DNA of 64,000 bases from the NCBI RefSeq assembly GCF_033807575.1, contig NC_084715.1, positions 10,961,349-11,025,348 on the forward strand, written 5' to 3'. Under the pieces are notes generated by a model. It searched no databases. It was not told where the DNA came from and was given only the letters and a program-made list of their open reading frames with translations. The DNA comes from Cydia pomonella (lineage: Eukaryota; Arthropoda; Insecta; Lepidoptera; Tortricidae). Made by a program: the position numbers and the translations under genes. Of this stretch, positions 33,895-45,229 are shown piece by piece (positions within the stretch are counted from its first letter, which is position 1; each line of letters starts with the position of its first letter).

Positions 33895-34445
33895 TTCCCA
33901 TTTATGTCCAAATGTCAGGACGTCCAGAGTCACATTGTCCTACTGCCAATAAGTCGAAATGTAATATTATTGTCCTAATGCTAGAAAGTTTAGGTGTCGT
34001 AATGCATTTTTGTCATTAAGTTAAACTGTTATAATGCCCTACTGCTAGAATGGCCAGATGTCACAATGTCTAGTGTTAAAAAGTACGGATGTTATAATCC
34101 CCTCGTGACAGCATGCCCAGGTGACAAAATGTCCACCTTTCAATCAAATGCTTCTGTTAATGATATCGTAACTTTTGGAACTATAGGACATTCCGAGATA
34201 CGGGAAATATGACATGTGGACATTTTGACTCCATGACTATTTAATATAAGGGAAATATGACATGTAGACTTTTTGACGTTTTGGATATCTATACATTCTG
34301 ACATTAGGTCATCATAACATCCGGACTTGTTGACAAATGATTATTGTTACCTTTGGACTTTCCGACATCAGGGCATTGTTACATTAGGACTAATTGACCA
34401 TGGACATTATTACACCTAGCCTTTCTGACACTTGGACATATGTAC
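33895..34445. repeat. Foldback array of degenerate units of about 9-10 bases (ATGTCC / GGACAT)
   Basis: From 33895 to about 34140 the plus strand repeats variants of ATGTCCAAATGTCAGGA and AATGTCC at spacings near 9-10 bases. From about 34180 to 34445 the complementary forms GGACATT, TGACATTAGG and TGGACAT dominate. The two halves are inverted copies of one degenerate minisatellite-like motif, so the region can form a long hairpin. It encodes nothing. Confidence 0.6.
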
Positions 34446-37400
34446 ATGCCCCTAAAATATCTTTCCTTTGAAAGTGCATGAGGAAAATGGGAACAGTTTA
34501 CCCTCCGTTCCCTCGCGCATTTCGTCAGTCCTCCGGCAGATATGTCGCAATCCCCTCCAATTTGCGTCCTGCCGCGCTGTTGCTCCAATAAAGTGGAAAA
34601 TCTTGCTCTGCCGCCGAAAGAATACATTTTCCTCGACTTCAGTAAAAAGTCACAATACTCCACGCGTTTTATAACTCAGAACAAACAACCGTACTATTTA
34701 TGTTCCTCTTTATTTTACTGCATTGGACCTATAAAAGAGTTTATGCATAGGTACCGTGCGTAACTCCTATTAGGATTAAAACAACTTGAGCCATGGTTAC
34801 ATAAAATTGTAACTTTACAGGTCTAAAGAAAAAAAAACATTTAAGCTGAAGTAAAAGCTGGCGACATAAACGTGTTGCGGGGTGATGTCGTTTAGTTTTA
34901 TTTGCCAGCCGCATGCTTGCAGTTTACGAAGCATATCGCGCCTTAACAGCCAGCGGTGGAGTGAGCGAGTCAGGCAGGGAATGGTTTGGCACGCTCGGAA
35001 CGCCGCGGCGGTGTCGACTAATAGCTCTTCGCAGATTCAATTTGCCGTCGAATAGATAGCCTCCCGGTGCGCTCTACGCGATCATTAAGTTACGCCCTCG
35101 GCTCCGACGACGAGCAAGTAAAGATTCAGTTTAAACACGTACTACACCAATTGCTAACTAAATTAATTTCAATAGTTAGTGACGGTAAGCACAGTCTGAC
35201 GGCATGCTGCAGAATTTACTTAACAACATGTTCAGCTTGCTGTTATGAAACTCCGAAAGCTTACAAAGCTATTAACATGACATGACATTTTGAATTGGCT
35301 GTAGTAAACAGAACTTATTGATTTTTCCCAACAGCTGCACGACCTTCTTGTGTTGTCGCGAAGAGGTCTGGCGTCTCGCCACCGCTCGCCTGACCTCTTA
35401 CAAATATTTTTGCTCAATACGGTATGACAATCCGACTTCACTTCTTTACTTATAATTTTTTTAATATCCAAAATTTATAGGCTGAATATCTTTCCTTTTG
35501 ATGTAAAGAAAAGACCCTCTCTTGCTCATCGCTACTTTCTGTTGCCGACCTTATGCATAACGGAGGGCATATTAAAGTGTGCTACTTTACATAAATTTCA
35601 ATCACAAAGCAGAAACGAATTTATATATACGGCGCGTCACGAAACTGAACTTATGAATTATTGGAAATAACAATGATACATATATTCATTACCTTTAATT
35701 ATTCGGAAATGGTTTACCAGTTGTAAAGAATTGCATTCAATTGTATTGTTCCTCTTTGTGCGATGCAGTTAGCCAAACAGACTAATTGCCTCCTGTTTGT
35801 TAACTGTGCTAAGACAGTTGCACACTGTACTATTAAGCTAACTTAATAGTGCACTATTAGTGTGTGCAGGGTAAGAGCACCAGATCAGGTCCAAATAAAG
35901 AAACTTAAAGATAATCTTACAAATCTTAGCAAATAAACTGAATAAGTCAACTGTGGGCTGACACTCACTGCCCTATCCTAATATTAAGAAAACTCATATC
36001 TAGTATTAGACGTTAATTGATGACTCGCCGTCGTCAAAAACTATCAGCCTAATTTTAACGTAATGTAGTGAAGGCAAGTATAAAACAAGTTGCTCGAACC
36101 AATATTATTAAACAACATATATATAAATATGTATTTCGAAAAATCTGCGAAGCTGGTAACTCAAGATAGCTAAGTATCACATCGTCACTATAGAAGCAGC
36201 CCGTCGTCGGGATTTATTTTTCGATGTTATTATAATGTATTTTTGCAACAAAAGTGATGGGATGGCTTTGTGAGGCGAGGATCTTGAAAACTGTGTTTAA
36301 AATTACGATAAGATTCCCATACTATAAGACCTACGCTTATAACGCTTTAAGCTTAGCTTATGAAGATTACGTTACGATGCAATTATGATTTAAGTTTATA
36401 CTTTCAATATAAAATTTTAAGGGGTTATTGTAAACTTGGTTGCGGTTATTATAAATGTGTAAATATATTTAAATTATGTAGTGACGTTAATAAACTGACT
36501 GGAATTCTTACAAATCGTTCTATTCGTTCTTAGAGTAGACGTGAAGATATTACTGAGCTATTGACACCAATTAGACATTCTAGGAATTACAATGTAAACC
36601 AAATGACAAGGAGTGGCTAATATATGTATAATTGTATATATTTTCGATATCTCTACTTCGTGCAGTAAGCACGGCCCAAATTATTGATTGCTCGCAACAC
36701 AGTAAATATGTTAATTCAATCACAATAACTATTCGTTCGGTTTGCCGCAGTATATTAAATTGAGAGCGGTCTGTCGCGAAATTCCATTTGCCAGCTTAAT
36801 TAATCTATATCGTAACCCACCTAATTTAACAATTGCCAAACCAACTGAGCAGTGACTACAATAAAGTTCACATTGCAATGCAACGTAATTGAGATATGTG
36901 GTTCTGAAATAACAGTGTACGAGGAAGCTGCCGCTGCAAGCTAACTCCGCTTGATGTCGACGCCGGATCTGATTGATCCTCTGTGATGGCTCGCCCGGCT
37001 TATCCGAGCATACTCACGTATGCTCGGAAATCTAGCTTTGTACTCACGTCTGTTCACAGTGAAATAATGCCAATATTTTTGGGACAATTTTTTTAATATA
37101 TTCTTGTATTTTCGTGTTTTTAACTTTTTATTTGACTTCAAATTTACCTTTGAACGTAGTATTACGTTATGGCAAGTTTATTTCATCAGTATAAAATTCA
37201 TATCTTTCTAAGTATAGCAACATCTCAATATAAATAAAACTGCATATTTACTCTTGCTCTGAAAATATATGAATTTGCCAAAGAAAATAGACGAATTGAG
37301 CGTATTTTATTTCTCAGCCGATTTTTAATTTATATTATTTTTGTTATATAAAACATAAAATTTGTATGAACGTCATCTTTCATGTGTGTAGCCGCCCGTA

Positions 37401-38731
37401 GTTCCTTATTTCAGCGTGCTGTTAACTAAACTAATTCAGCGCATAGTAATTAGAATAAGGCTCCAACATAGCTGACAACTCCCAACAAGGGAGTAACGTG
37501 CCGAGACATAAATAAATTATGCAGCACGCCACCGCACCCCGTCGCACCACGCATTACCTGGCTCCTCATTCTAATAGCTTACCGAGTATGGGCGAATCAG
37601 AAGCTCAGACGAACCAGTATAAATACGTTCTCCGACTGTACACACAAATCTTTAGTTCGCGGTACACGGGTTTATTCGAGAACACTGCTGATGTGCTGAC
37701 CCGCGCTCGGGACACCGCGACTGATAATACACGACCCGATCTAGGATCCCTCCTCCTCTGTATACTCAATGCCATCTAACTGATAAACAACACCCACCCG
37801 CTGCAACACTATCTCGTTTAAAGCTTATTTCAATATATGCAGAAAACCAACGATTTAACCGAACCGAAAGTGTATTATTTTATTGATGTGGGAACTTTAA
37901 TCTGGACATTATACATTTCCCACACCTCATTTACCTTGTATTTAAGGTAAGCACTTAAAATTAGAGATCTTTCTGAAAAATGCAATAATATTAAAAGCAA
38001 CACAAACGCAGTTAAAAAAAACATACCAATTTATTGTAAAATTAACTTAACATAATAACGGACATAAATCAATGCAGTCGACGTCAAAGATGTGTTTAGA
38101 TTTAACGTCTTTTAAAAAGGGGAAATGTACAAAAGTGTAAACATGTCTTAACGTCGACTGTATATTGCACCAAAAATGCATAATCAAGTTAGTAATAATA
38201 ATTAGAATTACCCCAAAGATAGCCTTATCTCTTCACCGATTTATTGGTTAACAACCATCATGAATATTGGACCCACAACGTATACGGATCATTGTAACAA
38301 TGCGCAATCATGTTAATACATATTTGAATGAACGAGGTATGCAAAATAATATTTGTCTATTCGCGGTCAGCGAACAGGGTTCAAATTCAAGCGTGCCCGG
38401 GCATGTCACACAATTCGGTCCTTTGTTTATGTTGAGGGGAGGTAGGCAAATGCGCGATCTCAGAGTTGTAGTTATTTTATTTTGTTTAGCATTAGAAAAA
38501 AGATAAATGATCTTGACGTGCCTTTTTATTGACAAATATTGAAAAACGCTTTTAAATAAATTCGTTTGTATTACTTATGCGAAAAGCAAAAGAATGTAAA
38601 TAATCGTACATATATGATTTGAAAATTGTTACATGGTTGCTGTGACTTATTTTTCATAAGTGTTTTTTTTTTTTTTAACAAAAAGACACGTCAAAATCGT
38701 CTATAGGACTACAAAATATTTCGGAGTAACA

Positions 38732-38830
38732 GGATACCTGGCGAGCGAGGAGGAGTAGGCTTGATTCCCGCCTCGCACCAGTGAGTTAAAGAAAACTCTG
38801 AAGAAAACCGGACCAATATTAACAATCTGT
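38732..38830 (+). mobile_element. Possible tRNA-derived SINE
   Basis: CCTGGCGAGCGAGGAGGAGT (box A-like) and GGCTTGATTCCCGCC (box B-like) lie about 25 bases apart, which is closer than in a normal tRNA promoter. The 3' boundary is unclear. Confidence 0.3.
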
Positions 38831-38844
38831 AATTTAAGAAGCTC

Positions 38845-39085
38845 TTTCACAAAAACCCATTTTTGTGCTAACTCTATTGTTTCCCATAATGTTTGTCCGA
38901 ATTTTCGTTAGCCATAATTTGGTTTTTCTCAGAAACGCGTAACTTTTCAGGATTGCCATAAAACAAACCTAACCTATCTATAGGATAACCTAAGGAAATT
39001 CCTGAAAAGTTAACGGTTTCAGAGTTATGACTAATGATAATATGACTATCATTACATTATGACTCAATGATTATGCCAAACAAAG
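38845..39085. repeat. Interspersed repeat with internal inverted motifs
   Basis: GTTAGCCATAATTTGGTTTT, CGTAACTTTTCAGGA and CCTGAAAAGTTAACGG occur in facing pairs around CCTAACCTATCTATAGGATA. I recall related strings from many lepidopteran genomes. No target duplication is seen. Confidence 0.4.
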
Positions 39086-39910
39086 GGATCCGTCTATGGA
39101 TCAATTCCCAAGGCGTAGATCACAACTGGGAAAGCTTTAAGAGGAGACCTGACTAGTGTATCTATTCATGAAAAATGTAATTGAATGATTTATCTCGTCG
39201 GTCACGTTCTGCCGCCATATGGACTTCTCATGAATAAGTAATGTTCGGCCGCGGTCGTTGTTTCAATTAGCGGTTGTGTCGCCGTTCGAGCACGACTGCC
39301 TCCTGCCTGCCACCCACCTTCTCTCAACCGAAATCCGACCCTACTCCATTGTCATAAAGTATCAATTGATTGCGTTGCTCAATTGACCACATTTACTCGG
39401 GTATATTTTGCCTGAGGAAATTCGATATTGCTCACCGATACTGAAAACAGTAACTTCATTCTTATTGTCTCTCAATGGATAGGTTTATTGTTTGTGTTTT
39501 ATGGTAAAAGAGGTTTCGTTACTTGTCGTAATGTTTTGCACAACATTACCTAATAGTACTTTCAGTGACGAGGACAGTGTTTTGTTTTAGTTTAATGACG
39601 ACGACTTGACGACCATAATATAAGAGAGATGGCATAATGTCAAGTTTTGCTATTCAAATGCTGTATGTTTTGATGAGTTAGTGTGTACATCTTGCCAAAT
39701 CCGTAAAACCCCTTCTGCATTTAATTTGTGACGTCACTGACAAAATTTAAGTCATATTTGATTAAATGGCTCAATCCGTTTTGTTTACATGCAAATAAGA
39801 ATAGTGGGAAATAGAAACAAACAAAAAACATCTCACCATAAGCATCGGGATAAGCTTTTTTACCGTCTCCAATCGTCGTGAGTAAAAAAAATTCGACTGT
39901 ACTGTCGATG

Positions 39911-39985
39911 TGTACGGTGTCTGCTTACCATCAGGCGGGCCGTATGCTTGTTTGCCGTCCTGGTATATAAAAATAAAAAAAGTAT
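39911..39985 (+). repeat. LINE-derived 3' repeat end, plus-strand short copy
   Basis: CTGCTTACCATCAGGCGGGC, continuing CGTATGCTTGTTTGCC and an A-rich tail, is the same ending as at 800-1176 and 7780-7908. It lies directly before a deleted mariner. Confidence 0.6.
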
Positions 39986-39997
39986 ATGTATGTACTA

Positions 39998-40745
39998 CGA
40001 GGGTGAATTAAAAAGTTCTTAGAAATAGGGCCCAAAAAAAATATTTTTACTATTCTACTAAATTTCCTTTCTTTTGCTATATATTATATGTGCCGTTATT
40101 ATTGTTTTATTATTCCGTCCAAAAAAAACTTAAATCTGTGAAAATGCCTCCACAGCAGGCATCACCGCGTTATGGTCATCAAAATTAGTTCCACGGATGT
40201 CCTCCAGTAATCCCAACGCAAGTATTTGTTAACCTTGGTTAAAAATGAACATTAGGGAAACCCATTATTCTGTCACTGTTTTAAAACACAAAACAACTGT
40301 AAATATTTGTCGCACACCACCAAACGAAATCTTTAAGGTCTCTGCTAGTTGTATCAATTTTTTCAACATTTTATTGGTAAACTGAAGTGGAAGGCCGGCC
40401 TGAGCGGGGGTCGTCTTTACAGCTACATCAGCCTCTTATAAATTAAGCAAACCAGTAACCAGCCGTGGAATAGACTAAAGCATCAGGGCCAACTGTCTCT
40501 TGAATGTCTAAAAAAAATCTTTGGTCGAATATTTTTTTAGACACATTGTTTTATTTGCACGTAATTTATTTTTTTCCATACTTGGACTTATTAGACTTGG
40601 TGCACAAAATAATTTATGGCAGTGAAATGGCGGAAGTATGATTATAAAGAATTGACAAATAATACGACATAATGACACCTTAAAATAAAACTGCGTAAAG
40701 AGGTTTTGTAAATATGCAATTCTAATATTTTTTTGATTGCCCTCG
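39998..40745 (-). mobile_element. Internally deleted mariner element, minus strand
   Basis: The ends CGAGGGTGAATTAAAAAG and, reverse-complemented, CGAGGGCAATCAAAAAAA are flanked by TA on both sides. The element is 748 bases, about half the usual length. On the minus strand MEKNKLRANKTMCLKKYSTK (from 40577) is the start of a mariner transposase, followed by a frame-disrupted stretch with DDPRSGRPSTSV (near 40400). The C-terminal trace RGTNFDDHNAVMPAVEAF cannot be continued upstream. The catalytic triad region is deleted and several stops are present. Confidence 0.7.
40150..40579 (-). pseudogene. Remnant of a mariner transposase
   Basis: The remnants in reading order on the minus strand are: an N-terminal helix-turn-helix part starting MEKNKLRANK; then KDDPRSGRPSTS, the conserved linker between the two DNA-binding domains; then traces of the VPRLLT region; then a C-terminal tail ending near VEAF. 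Frames change repeatedly and the central catalytic domain is missing, so it is a non-functional deletion derivative. Confidence 0.6.
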
Positions 40746-41200
40746 TAAAACAACATAAACAAGTTCTGTTAATTGAGCGAACTTAGATGAAAACAAAGAA
40801 TCATTTGTATCTACTAAGAGAAAGTGTCCCAAAGTCATTTAAAATTAGAGCAAAGTTTAACGAGCGAGAGTAATTATGTGGTAACATCCGGCGTAACATC
40901 CCGCCGACCCCGCCGGATTACAGGGATCCCGCTCGCTTCCACGCCCAGGATTAAATTGATATGTGCGACTGCTTCACGTTTATCTATGTAAAGGGTCGGA
41001 AAGCAATCCCTTTTATTAAAGTAGGACATAATCGCATGCGTAAGGTATGTTTTATTATTGTCTATTATGGCCACTTGTAGACGTCTTCGAGAAGTTTATT
41101 GCGTTCGTCAAATAGCTTCTTAACATGATATATATTCCATATATCTTCCGCTAATGCGTTTATGTAATTCGGTATGAATACAGACGGCGCATTTATTCAA

Positions 41201-41271
41201 TTTGATTGAGTTAATACATATAACATTTATGATACGAGTACGTTGAAGTTTATGTACGAAATATCGAGAAT
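41201..41271 (+). repeat. 70-base repeat, copy 1, upstream of exon 3
   Basis: It contains TTTGATTGAGTTAATA, TAACATTTATGATACGAGTA and TTTATGTACGAAATATCGAG. A close copy lies at 43724-43793 in the same orientation. Outside these 70 bases the flanks do not match. Confidence 0.65.
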
Positions 41272-42950
41272 CGTCAGGCAATGAAAACATTGTAAAAACG
41301 GGATCAGTCCCAACGATGCCTATAGTTTATCTTTGGGTTGGAAGTTACCATGGCAGTGCCTAAATGCAGTTCGAGCGCTTAGGTGAGGATATACCTTTAA
41401 CTCTGCTTTAATACGTTAAAAAAAATCGTAAATTCATTTTCAACCTTCAATCTCGGACAAATCCGTGGAGTGCGGATTCCGGAGCTTTTTGAGTTTTTGT
41501 TCCGGTCGTCGGTCGCTCCCGGAACTGACGCCATTTATATTATACAGAGCTAAACCGCCCGTGAGTAATGGCATCTACGCCGTATAACTTGCGGGTTTAA
41601 GCGGAATTTTAAATCTCATAGAATACGCTGAGACCAAATAGCGAAATGGAATTTCAGTCATGTCTTGACTTTGAATTAAGTCGATTAATTTTTTTGTTAT
41701 GTTTCGAAGTCTTACATTATTGTGAACGCTAAGAGCCACATAAAGTATGTAATATATTGGTCAGACTAACATTCCTATGAAAAAACGTGAGATAACTGCA
41801 AATAATCAATATTACTTTTAGAAAATTATTTACTTGTCATGATTAGCATATGATTTGCTAATTTAGACAATTAGTATTCTATCTACATATTTAGCGACGG
41901 TAAAGTTACATGGCATTAAAAAAGCGAAACGATTTAACTGCTTATTGTTCCTTAACACGCAACGTAAAAACTGTCAGCTTCAATGACAAATAGAAAACAA
42001 ACCACTTGTCCAATTCACACGATTTAATTATAATTCCGATTGAATACATATGAATCATTCGGGCTCAAGCTGTGTCAAATTACGTATAATAATGTAAGGG
42101 TCGATTGTCGTGGAGGCGATCGTGGATTTATCCATTTAAAGGGAAGTTACTCGGCGTTTTATTTTCTTTTGGCAGTCGTCGCGGCCCGCTCGAGCGCTTC
42201 GTGCCCTACCGTAAAATACACGCGAAATGTGATAAATGGAAAACTCTTTTTATTGTCAGCCCCCGGCACGTTGCGTTATGGGTCGTCTCCTCCGTACCCT
42301 CGCTTACTTGCTTCCTCGACCCGTCTTATCAAGTTTTCTTATATCCTAGTTACCTCTCAATTTTGCGATCCCATATAAAGAGCTTTTCCTCTGTCCTCCC
42401 CTCTTGGCAACAAAATTGTAAGTTAAAGTATCAGTAACAAGAGTTGCGGGAGCTTTAATATGCTATCTTAGTCTATTGGGAAATTTCGCTTCCCTACCTT
42501 GAACAACAATCAAACATTCAGGAAACTATGATTTATGCTTACACAGATATCTTATATTTATTCAAATATATTCGTATCTTTTGTTCAGTGAGAGCTGTTG
42601 CATGTTTACGTATGATCGAAATAAGTAATTTTTATTTACTTAATACCCAAAAGAAACTTAGTGTGAAATTAATTCAAACACGAACATTATTATCGTGATT
42701 ACAAGTATCAACTGACTTGAAAAACAACACAAGCTCAATTAACTTCTTTGTTAAGAAGAAATTATGTCTAATCTAGTGAACACATTTCGGATACGATACC
42801 CATACAAATAAAAGGTTTAGTTCCTAAGTACGAGTATTACATACATTTTCATGATATTACTTATGTGGCAAATTAATATCTAACAAATACTACGAAAAAA
42901 ACATGACACAAAGTATTTGTTACTGTTAGTACAAGCTACGGTTTTTGCAG

Positions 42951-43070
42951 GGTATTACGCTGCTTCAAGACGCTGGCACATCGGATGACAGTGGTCGGGC
43001 CTCCGAACGCCTCACGGGCAGTTCGGTGGCTCCCCGCGACCCCGATTCATCCCGCGACAGACTTAGCGAC
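42951..43070 (+). CDS. tay (AUTS2): AUTS2-like protein, coding exon 3 (40 codons)
   Basis: The acceptor is ...cggtttttgcag|GGT and the donor is GAC|gtaagt at 43071. The 120 bases are in phase 0 throughout. The peptide starts GITLLQDAGTSDDSGRASER and ends DPDSSRDRLSD. It is Ser/Asp/Arg-rich and probably disordered. Vertebrate AUTS2 has the comparable run DSDSESASGE followed by SSSRERLSD, so the end of this exon is a recognisable family block. Reading on past the donor would add VSDQLPVEPHH before a stop at about 43171, but the consensus donor makes that unlikely. Two copies of a 70-base non-coding repeat flank the exon, at 41201 and 43724. Confidence 0.85.
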
Positions 43071-44347
43071 GTAAGTGACCAATTGCCTGTCGAACCGCAC
43101 CATACCGCTTTGTACTACACTCTTCGCTTCTTGCTAGAATGTCTGTCTATTATGACAGAGCTGTCGTATTGATCGCAAGCGATCGTTCGACTCGGGCACG
43201 GTACTATTGTTTCGCTCTAGTCGAATGCTCACCTTCGCTCAATTAGTGATGGGAATACTGCATCAGTTGACAAACCCGATACTCCTTTCGTCTTGCGACT
43301 GTCTCAGCGAATTCTAGCATTAAGTGCTTGCTATACTAGCGGAGACGATCAGGACAAGCGGGAAGGTGCTATACAACAACAATAATGTTTAGTTATCCGA
43401 TAGATATATAGGCCGAATTAAGATAAGTAAACAAAATATGTACATTCAATTTTATTCTTTAAAAAAACACATTTAAAATCATAAAAATCAAAATTACTTA
43501 TAAAATACTTTAGAATCGTTGAATTGATATAATGTAGGAAACGTAATGAATATTGATGAAATATTTATTATAGCATTTATTTTACGAATATTATAATATA
43601 ATGTTGACTGAAACTCGTAATTAAATGGTATTATCACGATGTTAACCGCAGATCAGTGTATTTAATGTTTATAAATCATAATTATATAATCTGCTAATAC
43701 TCGGTCAGCCCTCTTATAAAAGAGTTTTGATTGAGTTAATATAACATTTATGATACAAGTATGTCGAATTTTATGTACGAAATATCGAGAATACCACAAA
43801 ATAAATATGTTCAATAAATTGCTTTCGCATCTTGCACAAATGCATAAAAGTCAGAATGGGCGTACAAAAAATTTGTGGTTAGCAATTTGCCAGGCAGGAC
43901 ACGAGGAAAGGTTAGAATGCTTGCGGCGTGCTTTCTCCAAGTATCCATTAATTTAGTTTGCCCTGCTCTTAATTATCGTCTCCGCTTAGGTTTGCCGAGT
44001 TATTAACGAATAGGAATTCCACGCCACGCCGACGCGCATGCACAATAAATTCACTCTATGCTGCTGATGTACTTTAACTGTTAGAATGTTGTAACGATAT
44101 GTCGTCCTCTATTTCGTTTGCTATTTCTCTCGTCTCTCTTCTAATACTATAAAAATCCCACCAAAACCTACACGACGCCGTGCTTAGGATTCAAATCGCA
44201 GGAAAGTCAAATACGAGTAGTGTCACCTCGCACTGATTGAAAACAAATAGCACTGTGCTGTGTAGTCTAGGGAGAGACGAGACAAACTTTACCTCCCCCA
44301 GTCACTCCAGTCCACTCATATGTTCGCTTTCTCTCTCCTGCCTACAG
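43071..44347 (+). other. Intron 3 of the AUTS2-like gene
   Basis: It runs from the GAC|gtaagt donor to the pyrimidine-rich acceptor of microexon 4. The only repeat I recognise is the 70-base copy at 43724-43793. Confidence 0.75.
43724..43793 (+). repeat. 70-base repeat, copy 2, downstream of exon 3
   Basis: TTTTGATTGAGTTAATATAA, then TTTATGATACAAGTATGTCG and TTTATGTACGAAATATCGAG match copy 1 with a handful of changes and one 4-base length difference. It lies in intron 3, about 650 bases after exon 3. Confidence 0.65.
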
Positions 44348-44383
44348 GCCAGTAGCCGCTGTAGTTCCGGAAAAGGCTATATC
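44348..44383 (+). CDS. tay (AUTS2): AUTS2-like protein, microexon 4 (12 codons)
   Basis: A long pyrimidine tract (ctttctctctcctgcctacag) ends at 44347, and ATC|gtgagt starts the next intron at 44384. The 36 bases between encode ASSRCSSGKGYI in phase 0. Joined to the next exon this gives GKGYICDSEGDDDK. Vertebrate AUTS2 has SSLGTGYF followed by CDSDSDQEEK at the same place, directly after SRERLSD. The junction-spanning match is the evidence that these 36 bases are coding. It is too short for ORF finding and would be missed by most gene predictors. The peptide is Ser/Gly-rich and has no catalytic function of its own. Inclusion could be regulated, because skipping would keep the frame. Confidence 0.85.
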
Positions 44384-45202
44384 GTGAGTATAATCATTGT
44401 TGTCCATGTTTAGTGTACGCTGCTGTCTGGCATGTCTCACAACCACTTTATCGCAATCTTTTCCGCCGCGCTACTATATAAAATCGTTTCCTTTTCGTCG
44501 CCATTGCATGGTTATTGTTTCTTTTTACATTAAACGGTTAATTTAAAGCTTGGACTAACTCATAGAAAGTCGTGTAACAGGGTAATACGTGTAATTCCCG
44601 ATCAGAGTGCGCAAATATACCCTGATCACGCAAGGCACACATCCGCTGCTCGATATTCAACGCGTATCGCAGCTAAATCACGAGATTTGTCGAGGCGGCG
44701 CTCCACACTACATAACATTACCTGCTCCCGTCCTGAATACTTCATGCTGTGTATTTATTTGAAATTGTAATATCTCAGCCTGATCCTTGCTTGTTTCCCT
44801 TGGCGCGAACTTGCCTCGTAAATATCCTGTAACGTTCTCGTCGATTTATGATACGATAATATCTTCTTCACCTGTTTATTGATATTCTACCTAATACTCC
44901 CCCAATTTAGGACGTGGAGGTTTCTTTACTTTTACTTGGGGTTACTTTGGCCGTAAATCATGTTAATTGATGGAATATCTACGTTTGTTTGCTATCGAGG
45001 GTTGGACAACATACATTTACCGCTTCAAGATTGTTATCAAAACCGACAAAAAGATAAACATTTTATTAACTCAACGCTTCTGAAGTATTTATTAACACTT
45101 AGTGACAGTAATGAATAAGTAGTAGCTAGACTGCATGTAATTTCGCACGTTTATTCTTAGTGTTTTAGACATATACTAATTGACGTTTTTCTCCTTTTGC
45201 AG
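44384..45202 (+). other. Intron 4 of the AUTS2-like gene
   Basis: It is 819 bases, with a gtgagt donor and a ctccttttgcag acceptor, separating the two microexons. I see nothing else recognisable in it. Confidence 0.75.
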
Positions 45203-45229
45203 TGTGATAGTGAAGGCGACGATGATAAG
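45203..45229 (+). CDS. tay (AUTS2): AUTS2-like protein, microexon 5 (9 codons) with GC donor
   Basis: The acceptor is ...ttttctccttttgcag|TGT and the exon encodes CDSEGDDDK in phase 0, matching CDSDSDQEEK of vertebrate AUTS2. It is followed by AAG|gcaagt, the textbook form of a GC-AG intron donor. Without a splice there, the frame reads on as ASDLFCLLNF and meets a stop about 26 codons later, with no good GT donor on the way. The first residues of that read-through (ASD) happen to equal the vertebrate continuation after K, so a longer exon cannot be fully excluded. The acidic run resembles CK2-type targets; that is inference. The next exon was not found in the window. Confidence 0.82.

Larger units (their letters stand above)
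29421..42950 (+). other. Intron 2 of the AUTS2-like gene (about 13.5 kb)
   Basis: It runs from gtaagt after exon 2 to the tttttgcag acceptor of exon 3. Mobile elements in it are listed separately. In 31745-33890, 34450-38730, 40750-41195 and 41275-42940 I see no gene or repeat I can name. There are GC-richer patches near 32280-32500, 34900-35100, 37490-37790 and 42100-42420. The last holds two overlapping open frames of about 110 codons that resemble no known protein. Confidence 0.75.

Noticed and set aside
42040..42437. Two overlapping plus-strand open frames of 110 and 112 codons in intron 2
   Set aside because: They share the same DNA in different frames, have no good start context or family resemblance, and are probably a GC-rich stop-poor patch.
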